Source of the DNA: Phoronis australis
Lineage: Eukaryota; Phoronida; Phoronidae
Assembly: GCA_002633005.1 (NCBI GenBank)
Contig: NMRA01000151.1
Coordinates: forward strand, 729,761-752,462
DNA: 22,702 nt
Reading direction: 5' to 3'
The translations under genes and the position numbers were made by a program. The number at the start of each line of letters is the position of its first letter. Positions within the stretch are counted from its first letter, which is position 1. Of this stretch, positions 11,101-18,900 are shown one piece after another. Under the pieces are notes generated by a model. That model was not told the DNA's origin, searched no databases, and was given only the letters and a program-made list of their open reading frames with translations.

Positions 11101-11481
11101 TGATCTGAGATTATAACATGAGTGTTTAATTTTTAATTTAGAGTTCGGTGAGTGCAGATGTACGTTTAACCTCAGTGATAAAAATATTGTGAAATACTTT
11201 TCAGCCCTTAATTGGTTTTTTCTATGACTTATTTTGCTGATTTGGCCAAAAATGAACGCAAATTTTAAAGGAAAAAATGTCATTACCGTGATCATGTCAT
11301 GTCTTTCAAAGCTGTCGTCAAGATCAATCAATCCGGCCACTTTACCAGATTTCTTCATGTAAAATTCTTCTCCGCTCTTCTCATGCTTCACAGAATTTTC
11401 GTGGTTAAAGTACAAATTTTCATCCGAGTTGGCTACAGTTAACGCCACTGCCCAACTCAACAGAACGAGGCGCAGCACCAT
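1862..11481 (-). CDS. secreted protein of unknown family, multi-exon gene (3' end not in window)
   Basis: I do not recognise this gene by name. Four minus-strand exons join in phase: 11481-11287, 9211-8961, 3832-3448, 2120-1862. They give about 363 residues. Residues 1-17 are a hydrophobic signal peptide (MVLRLVLLSWAVALTVA). The mature part has only four cysteines (C69, C115, C263, C266). Residues 66-160 form a Trp/Cys-containing domain. A furin-like RVRR site (182-185) follows, then a Ser/Gln/Asn-rich linker (200-256), then a CxxC start (YCKEC, 262-266) of a second, probably beta-rich domain that continues past residue 363. No transmembrane segment is visible. Introns are 2075, 5128 and 1327 bases. 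The ATG has A at -3 and G at +4. The order signal peptide, C..W..C domain, CxxC domain loosely recalls fungal secreted DUF7029/DUF7223 proteins; that is inference from pattern only. The exon chain is well supported; the function is unknown. Confidence 0.75.
2121..3447 (-). other. intron 3 of the secreted-protein gene
   Basis: Bounded by GTATTC and TTTAG. I see no coding signal or recognisable element inside. The open frames at 2909-3196 and 3385-3101 overlap on opposite strands and look like chance. Confidence 0.6.
3448..3832 (-). CDS. secreted protein exon 3 (furin-like site, CxxC)
   Basis: The acceptor CTCTGTTCAG ends at 3833 and the first base completes a Gly codon split with exon 2, so the two exons join in phase without any gap. 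It encodes residues 150-277: an acidic start (FADNFEELEY), a His/Arg-rich region ending in RVRR (bases 3735-3724), a Ser/Asn/Gln-rich linker, then WWDLYCKECYAALEG. The donor that keeps phase with exon 4 is GTATTC at 3447, which is weaker than the others. Read-through would end after eight more codons at a stop near 3424. Confidence 0.75.
5484..5531. repeat. 12-bp tandem repeat, four copies
   Basis: Four head-to-tail copies of GTGGGTCCACTG, the second with one change (A to G). Translated, it gives Gly-Pro-Leu-Val or Gly-Ser-Thr-Gly repeats in overlapping plus-strand frames. These frames have no other coding support. Confidence 0.9.
6740..6870 (+). repeat. degenerate 16-bp minisatellite, plus orientation
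   Basis: Successive diverged copies of a unit near TATTCCGAAGGTTCAC. The clearest are 6762-6777, 6778-6793 and 6807-6825, with weaker flanking copies. The same unit occurs in the opposite orientation about 750 bases to the right. Confidence 0.6.
7520..7565 (-). repeat. degenerate 16-bp minisatellite, minus orientation
   Basis: On the minus strand this reads as about three copies of the TATTCCGAAGGTTCAT unit. The core CGAAGGTTCATTATTCCGA differs by one base from the plus-strand copy at 6767-6785. The two arrays therefore form an inverted pair. Confidence 0.6.
8961..9211 (-). CDS. secreted protein exon 2
   Basis: Acceptor is a pyrimidine-rich stretch ending TTTAAG, with a CTAAT branch-like motif about 20 bases upstream. 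The donor is a perfect GTAAGT at 8960, phase 2. It encodes residues 66-148 plus two bases of the next codon. The segment contains C69 and C115, an IDP/HVALGGHYD loop, and a VWLPG..TWNNC stretch, followed by an amphipathic segment (IYQKVKEVMFGMDHLFI). No known catalytic motif is seen. Confidence 0.8.
9620..9670. repeat. CA/TA microsatellite
   Basis: A run of AC dinucleotides with a few GC interruptions passes directly into an AT run. It is a compound simple repeat with no other feature. Confidence 0.9.
10157..10570 (-). pseudogene. non-LTR retrotransposon (LINE) reverse-transcriptase relic
   Basis: One minus-strand frame reads through the C-terminal part of a LINE reverse transcriptase. It contains NSCVAPILDYG, then an in-frame TAA (10492-10490), then SAWGCKNFG and the block NRAMRFYLGLNRLTATHTV, followed by LNMLRLSYNLV and DRLLQRYF. 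The VAPILDYG..WG and RAMR(F/Y)LG.(N/H)R blocks are typical of CR1/L2/jockey-like elements in animals. The catalytic YADD region, the endonuclease and any 5' part are absent. The stop and the disturbed stretch after HTV (expected GDMGW-like block scrambled) show that it is dead. It lies in intron 1 of the secreted-protein gene, in the same orientation. Confidence 0.75.
10688..10736. repeat. AAT microsatellite
   Basis: A run of AAT/ATA trinucleotides with a short interruption, lying just upstream (relative to the minus strand) of the LINE relic. It may be a LINE-associated or independent simple repeat. Confidence 0.85.
11287..11481 (-). CDS. secreted protein exon 1 (start codon and signal peptide)
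   Basis: Starts at ATG 11481 in a good context (A at -3, G at +4). It encodes 65 residues: a signal peptide with likely cleavage after VALTVA, then an acidic and lysine-rich segment ending HDMIT. The donor is GTAATG at 11286, phase 0. An open frame continues into the intron down to 11014 but loses coding character, so the donor is preferred. Confidence 0.8.
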
Positions 11482-14400
11482 CGTTGCAGTGCGTTCTTAG
11501 TAATTGCCAAGTAGTGAAATGAGATTACCCTCCTTTTGTGCTTGGAGCGTTAGCGAGTGACGGTGCGTGTTTCTTTTTGAAAATCGAGAGGGCATTCACC
11601 TCTTTTGTCAGTGTTCGGCAATTATGTATTGGGTGAGAGAGAGGTCCAATGTAGTATATTAATAAAAACGAAAACACGTTTGACGTAAGCACAACAAAGG
11701 GGTTTGTCTCGAGCAAGATTTTTGGAAACCGCAGCTCGATCGGCCTCTAGGCTCGAAACGTCGACTTGTGTGCCTCTCCGCCAGTCCTTTCATACTATTC
11801 GGGTCCCAAAAACTACCCACAATTTTCAGCCTTCGATTCCACGCCCTGCGAAGAGTACAATACGTACTAAGCATTCAGCGTTGTGGAGCTAGGTGTTTCT
11901 ACGGTCATAAATTTTCAGCAGCTCAACACGACCGACTCCTTGTCCACCGGCTGAGGTTGACCTACACTAGCGGGCCATTCTGATATCTAGTTAGACACAG
12001 TTATCTCCATGATTCCACGTGAGGATATTTCTTCCTCCGAAATAGCATAACATTTTCTTGATAATAATGAAAATGCTGTGCGTGATCGACTTTAGTCATT
12101 CCGAATACAGAGCTAGCCGAACCGGGAGTCGCGGGAGTGGATTCAAGTTGTCAAATCTACTCAGCCTTACGTTATCAAACTAGTGAACGCATCTCGTCCA
12201 AAGAAAGGCTTAGCGCGGAAAGGTTTTGTGTACCCAGCAACTGCGTGGACACTTCAACCTACCTAAATAATGCAGGAACACGCACTCTATTGGTCAAGAC
12301 CGGCAAGCGTAAGTGACCGTCTTCCAAGTTCCAGAATTATAAGACTCATTCCCAAACAGATCTCATTAAGAATTGGTATTAGGACTTTGCCTTGGGTGGT
12401 ATTAAGGTAATCAGAGCTTCGTCAATCTACGATTTTAAAAAATCATCTGTGGATTTTACTTAGTTTTAGGCAAAGGGCATTAAAAATTACTGAAACATAA
12501 GAACAAAATCTTAGAGAATATACCCATAATTGCTAGTTAATCAGATTATTTTCATATTTTTAGCTAAAATGCGATGGTGAAGCAGTCAGCGTAAAACAAA
12601 TTTTCTGACCAACACTTTTTTAAAAGCCTTAGTCAGAAAATTTGTTTAAAAACATCCATGAAACAGTCCCAAACTCTTTACACTACTAATAGGACCAATT
12701 TTTTAAGTTGACAAGTTGACACTTTTTAATGAAACGACCATTTGAACTGTTTTCTGACGACAGCGATACACATGGGTGCTAACTTTATTAATCAAACTGA
12801 AATAACAAAAGTCAATAAATTATCAAGTACACATATTAATACATGAAGTCAAACATATACATATATATTTTTAAAACCACATACACAGGTACTAGGTGCA
12901 GGCCTAAAGATAATAAATATTGTTTTCCCCAGAAGCAAAATGTTGAAGAAATCAATAATTTTAAAAATTCCCTTGGAACCTTATTTTCTCCTTATTAATT
13001 TACATATCACAAATAAGACCGGCTTCAGCCTGTTTTAGGTATACAGTGGCACTGCATGTGGTTTGTAAGTCTGACACAAGAAGGAAATTACAAATATCAT
13101 AAATAATTACAATATGACACCATGATATATTCTGGCACTGAGTAAAATAATGAGGCTCAGTGTCAGGAATGACCCAACAGCACGCCAACACCCTAATGGA
13201 ATTATTACATACAGAGAACACTGGTACCTTAAATTCATGAAAAGTCAGTTTTAAATTCCAACTGGCAAACCAATTTAGCCAGTTCAAGGCATGTTTTGAT
13301 GAAGTCAAACGGTAAATTCCAAATTTGGTGGAGTTCTAAACACTCCAATGCAAGATCAGACATGACTGTTCTCCCTGAGAGTCCGGCATTGTACTTTTCA
13401 CCACAATCACAAGAATATCCCACCAGAGACTCAATATTTCCAACACTCCAGGACCATGGACTTCTACAAGGACATGAAAACTATTCTGTCGCAAATATTC
13501 AGCTGAACAAATGAAAACAGTATGACCATAATAGCTAGGAAGTAGAGTAGACCAGTTGTAGCCATAACAAGAGTTGTCACTTACAATAACAATCATTATC
13601 CTTGTCTCTCCACACACGTACTCGTCATGGCAACAGTGATTGAATCCTCACAGCATACCTGTAGATCTCGAACTCGGTGAACAAACCCCAAAACTAAGCA
13701 TATCAGACTACTAACTCTGTGCATGCTTTAATAACACCAGAAAGCTGACAGTTGCACCAAAATGGCCATTGTCTGACCGTCACATTCCAAGTCTAGTTAC
13801 AAGCAAACACACCCCTAGAAAGCTTCAATACTGCAACATCAAAAGATAACTAGTTACACACATAACTGCAATGCTAAAGCTAAGACTGTAGCTTAAAGCT
13901 ACTAAATCTTATAACTCAGTACTCGGGTGAAAGCTAATACCAGTAATATGCAGTATCTCATGAACCAAACTGAGTGAATAAGGTTCTTTTCCACATAGAA
14001 GAAAATCAAAAATTTTCATACCAATCTGTGCTGACAAGAAACTTATCCATTTACAGCAGTTTTCAAAATAAACGGGATGTTGAAATTTGGCGTAAAAAAC
14101 CTCAACTAAATAATATATTTTTCCAAGAATTTGTTACAATTTGGCTAAATCTTGACAAAATCTCGACAGGTGTCGGCTCCTAAACTTGAAATTGATTGGT
14201 TTCCTGATTTATTCATGAAGTTAAATTAAATTTTTCAGAAATCTCCGAGGGTAACATTGGGTTCATAACTCCACATGACCACATGGATTTTCCACAAATA
14301 AGAACATTCAGATATTCAGAGTGTACACCACTTGATGGAAGACCATAATAAACTGGGCTTGACTTACACAGTATCTTGCTTCAATTACAATATAACACGA

Positions 14401-15039
14401 ACTGTTGCTTACATTCCAACAATGGCATTATCTAGTGCTGAACAGTACAGCTCTTTTGCCCAACACCCATCCATTGTATTAAACCTTCTTCAAATTTCAC
14501 TACAAACACTATTTTTAACTAGTGCTCTAATCCTAACACCGTGTTCTTGTGCTTGGACCAAACATGTACAGCAGAATGAGAGTCGCTTTCAAGCCATCTC
14601 ATGTCTAACAAACCTACCAATAGTTTGAAATAAAAATAAAGCATTAAGTTATCAATAAATGGATTTTTGCATCATCTTTTCAGCGGGTGCTTTGTTTTAC
14701 CAGTGTGACACAGGAACTACACATACAGACACTAAACAAAAAGTATGAGCTCTCATATTATGCAACATTTCCAGGCAAAACTTCATTGTACGTGACACGC
14801 ATGTAAATACAGACATGAGTGTGTGTGTGTGGGCCACATTGTGAGAATAACAATCTAATCCTATTCCCTTTAATACATACCCGGGTTTTCCGTACATAAG
14901 CCCACTCGATGAGATGCCCATGGGTGTTTATTCGAAAAATTTCCACTTAAAAGCCCACTAAGCGTCAACTTTTAGTCAAATTCAGTTTTGCGGAGCATTT
15001 ATCATTTAAAAAACGAACAAACTGTCGGCGAACTATGCA
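11482..15039. other. intergenic region between the secreted-protein gene and RABGEF1
   Basis: About 3.5 kb between the start codon of the left gene and the probable 3' end of RABGEF1. The first few hundred bases should hold the promoter of the left gene, but no TATA box or other clear element is seen. It contains a 16-bp inverted repeat (12594-12647), a small Cys-containing open frame (about 13235-13480, minus) and a short GT repeat near 14817-14831. Other open frames are short and overlap on both strands. Confidence 0.5.
12594..12647. repeat. perfect 16-bp inverted repeat (hairpin)
   Basis: The arm at 12594-12609 (AAACAAATTTTCTGAC) is matched exactly in reverse complement at 12632-12647, separated by 22 bases. 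It could be a tiny palindromic mobile element or a transcript hairpin. No target-site duplication is obvious. Confidence 0.8.
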
Positions 15040-15545
15040 TTTATTAACATAAAATTTAACAACACTATTTTATGTAAAAAAATGTCAGTCAGGAAACCTA
15101 TGCACACCTCCCTTTTCCGAATAGGTGTTATTAAAATGTCTGAAATTTTATTTTCCCAATACACGCCCATGGGATTATCTACGGTAAATCCTGGTAAACA
15201 TACATACAGTCCCTAAAATAGTTGCAAACCAACTAGACTTTGAGGTGCATAAACTGATTGCAATTTGCTGAGTGCATACTGGTTGATAGTTCTATATATA
15301 ATTTGTGCCCCAACATTGATAAAAGTAGACAACTGCAATAAGTTTTGTCCACTTTTGAGAAAACAACATTTCTATAACTGATTTCTACAGCCCAGATGCT
15401 CACTATCACCCAGCAGATGGTGCTGTAGTTTGAGCTGATCCACCCTCATCCTGGAACTCCCAAGTCGCCCACTATCATTGGGTACATAGGTGTAATTTGA
15501 GGTGTGTTGGTCGCCCAGCATCACACCCTGCCCAGTCACTTCTTA
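15040..15545 (-). other. probable RABGEF1 3' UTR
   Basis: Downstream of the stop codon the first canonical AATAAA on the minus strand lies at 15045-15040, about 500 bases past the stop. Another lies at 14932-14927. Which one is used cannot be told from sequence. The part nearest the stop has an imperfect 38-base direct repeat (15399-15436 and 15468-15505). Confidence 0.4.
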
Positions 15546-15929
15546 TCATCCACTACAAGGCTGAGGTTCCAGAGGTGCTGGAAGTCCCTCATCTTCAGGT
15601 AAAGCTTCGTCAATGTCCACTTTTGTTTTGGCTGGTTTGATGACCATAGGTGTCCTCGCCATAACATCCTGCACTTCTTTCTTGAAGTTCTTTTTGAACT
15701 CAAGGATGTCTTGCTGCAACTGGGTCGCCTCTGCCATGACCTTGTCATGTCGCCGGTGGAGGTCAGAGAGTGTGCGCAGATTGTTGTACATGAGACGAAG
15801 ACCCTCACACATGTAGCCGTCATGTTCATCTGCTGGAACTATTTCACCAGACATGTAGCGGTCAAACTCATCAGTTGACATGGTAAGCGACTCGGCAGTC
15901 AAGTTCTCGATGAATGCCACAACACAGCA
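15546..15929 (-). CDS. RABGEF1: RABGEF1 last exon (end of VPS9 domain, coiled coil, stop)
   Basis: The acceptor TTTTCTAG ends at 15930 and the exon enters in phase 0 with [10 protein letters not shown], which directly continues FFTNL of the previous exon. It encodes 127 residues: the last VPS9 helix with FDRYMSGE, a long helical region ([22 protein letters not shown] and [19 protein letters not shown]) matching the Rabaptin-5-binding coiled coil of Rabex-5, and an acidic, Pro-rich tail. The stop is TGA at 15548-15546. Confidence 0.93.
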   Translation of the reverse strand, partial: CCVVAFIENLTAESLTMSTDEFDRYMSGEIVPADEHDGYMCEGLRLMYNNLRTLSDLHRRHDKVMAEATQLQQDILEFKKNFKKEVQDVMARTPMVIKPAKTKVDIDEALPEDEGLPAPLEPQPCSG

Positions 15930-18900
15930 CTAGAAAATAGAGCAGAATGTTAACGTGTGCTTGCGTGAGGAAACACGGGTCAGTAAAGCATGATGAGACA
16001 ACGGTATTGAAGACATCAATGTGAAAAGTTAGGAAAATGAGTGTAGAAGTGAATGTAAAAAGAAGGAAGCAGTTAAGGATTGTGGGAAATGATCCTAACA
16101 ACTTGCTCTCAACTTATAATGACATACTCATTTTGAGCTTCGACAGTTTTTTTAACAAACTGCAATGGTCAACCTACACGTGTAAATTTAAGGAGATGGC
16201 AATGTTTTAGCACAGTTTTGGTTAATTACGATTTTCAGGTACACCCAGACAAATTTTGAAGTGAATCAAATTTCCTCAGGTTCTAGTTGGTAATGCTTGC
16301 ATCACTCCAGAAGTGATGTTGGCAGTCTCGATTATTTGCCAACAACTTTATTTACATGCACCTTGGACTGTACTTGACATCCGATGCATCACTGTGTTAG
16401 TCACCTTGTAATAATTCAGACCATTAGTTACCGATTTCCAGTGGATGACAAGATCAATTGGAGTGGGCTCATTCATGTCAAGAATGCAGCATTGACCATT
16501 CATGCCACAGCTAAACAGTAAAAAACTACCACGTGCGTGGTAAACATTTCTTGCCCTCGGATTACGAAAGGAATATAAACATAGAGATCATGAAGGTATC
16601 TCCAAGATATGTTGTGAAGACAGGTGTCATACCAAGGTTTTTTCCCTTTTTTTCTTCTCTTTCACTCTTCCCACCCCCTCGAAATGCACTTTTGAAATGT
16701 GAGGCGTCGCGAGCAACAGCCACGGTGATGAAGTAACAAAATTGATGTCACCCGTGTGTGTGTAGTAATCACAGAATCTAAAGCCAGCAACCAGCACAGC
16801 TTTACCACACACTTGTGATGTCTCCAGCTCAAAACTTATGAGCAACCCTGTATTTTCCAACAACGTTTCAGCCTCGTTTTACTCGCAACAACACCTACAT
16901 TCCACTCAGGTTGCCACGACAACACATTTTGTGCATTTGCACCAAAACGTCCCAGTAAGTCTGACCTCGAGGTCTTGTTCACGACAGCTTGGCCCCTCCC
17001 CAAGCCTCTCTAAAAATGGCAGCAAACGATCTGGGCCGCGAACCTCATTTCTGGAGTGACACGTGCATATTTAATTAGAGCCCGAGGAACTTTCATAAAC
17101 TTTAGAATTCGTCTTGGATAACCAGAATACGTCTCAATATTTTTAACCAAAACTGGCACTAGAGTTTGAACTGAATGTCTTCCTTTATAAAATGAGTAAA
17201 GTAAAAGAAACAAACCAGGTTGGTGAAAAAGTATCCAGCTTCCCCAGTCATTAGTCGACTAGGGTTGGCAAACCGAGTAATATACTTGATGTTGGACTGC
17301 AGTCGGGGTGGGTTGGCCTTTAATACTGTATAAATGAGAGCAGGCAAAAAGTCGTCTGCGCTAGCTGGCTCGTCCTTAGAGAGCCTCAGCGCTTCAAAGA
17401 TGTTGTTACTGCAGCACACTACACAGGCCAGCTTGTCTTGAGGGGCTCGCTTGGAGTCCATCTCAATTATGTCTGAAATAGAACAGACAAATAAGAGCCA
17501 ATCTCAACCAGAAAAATTGGTATTTACTACTTAATTAATAAAGACTAAGAAGGTTGGTTTGATGTTTTCGTTTTGTCATTGTATACATGTATGCTTCGCC
17601 TATTTTTTGTCTGTTCTCTTTGGCCCAAGTTGTGACTGGGTAGCAATTGCTACAGGTCACTAATATAAATGATTATTGATTGATTGATTGATATAAATAT
17701 CACATAAATGTTGTGAAATTGGGAAGTCCTCTCAGTCTGCAATTAAAAAACAATAAACTTACTGAGACCTAGTTATGGTGTAGGTTACCACCTTCAAGCG
17801 AACATTGATATATGTCATTAACTATGGTGTTTGTAAAAAAATACAGCACCACTCCTTCAAAATTGATTGTATACTGGAGCAAATAATTTCAATTCTTTCC
17901 TTTCCAATTTATTGATAATTTTCTTAGATTTCTCTTTCCTTCATTCCTTTATTGAGGTGGCCTGACAGTTTTGTCAAGCTCAGGTACATGATGTTCGCAT
18001 ACTTGAAATGACAACTGGATCCTGCTGTGTTCTTGTTTGGGAACGTGAATTAAACACTTGCAATAAATGATGTTTTGAATAAAGATTGAAAGAAACGAGC
18101 AACGCAAAGGTAAATGGTGGCTTTGAGCATTTCTTAACACCGCCATTGCCACTAAACATGGCTCAAAGACTTGTGGTATTTGTTGTGAAGCTTGTAAAAT
18201 AAAACATGCACTTGTATAGTGACTCACGTCAAGTTTTTGGTAAGTCATGCTTGTAGCACATGACCCGACCTGACCTTGAGCTACAGTAGCTCCACCTACC
18301 AGTGATAGCTGCATCCACAGCCAACTGTACTGCAGGTTCCTTGGTGTTGAGATTAGCATCCAGCTGGGGTGCACGGATCCAGTGAAGACTGCGGATTTTG
18401 TTTTGAAGACTCAGGTCCTTTTCTTCATCATCACAGCTCATGGGGCAGAAAACAAGTCGGTATAGTCGAGCGGTGATGTGTCGCTCCAGGAAATCAAGGG
18501 CTTTCTCTATCGTCTCTTGTGACAAATCTGCAGAAGAATGTACATGCACTTTCACAGACAAAATGGTTAAAGCTGCAAGTCACTCAGATAACTAGTAGCT
18601 GGCTAAAAACGAGAATCGAAGTACGCCTCCAATTAAATAAGTTTGATATTCCTGTACCACAAGTATGATAGACCAATAGAAGTGCAGCAAGAACTTGCAC
18701 AATACAAAGAACAGTCATCCAATAAATAGATCTGAAATATCTCGAAAACGATAAGTCAGGGTCAGAAATGGATGGCATAGCACAGATAGCACTTGACCAG
18801 ATCTATCCACATACCAAATTTCATAAAAAATCTTTCCCGAGACAGCGGAGCTATGGCTCCACAAATGGCAACCATAGCACCATCTTGCGCTTGATTTCAA

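Larger units (their letters stand above)
9212..11286 (-). other. intron 1 of the secreted-protein gene, about 2.1 kb
   Basis: Bounded by GTAATG and TTTAAG. It holds a CA/TA microsatellite, a LINE reverse-transcriptase relic in the same orientation as the gene, and an AAT microsatellite. Nothing else is recognised. Confidence 0.6.

Noticed and set aside
14332-14628. 98-residue plus-strand open frame
   Set aside because: No domain, no family match and no splice context; plausible by chance in AT-rich sequence.
15536-15829. Second minus-strand frame within the last RABGEF1 exon
   Set aside because: Shifted frame of a secure coding exon.
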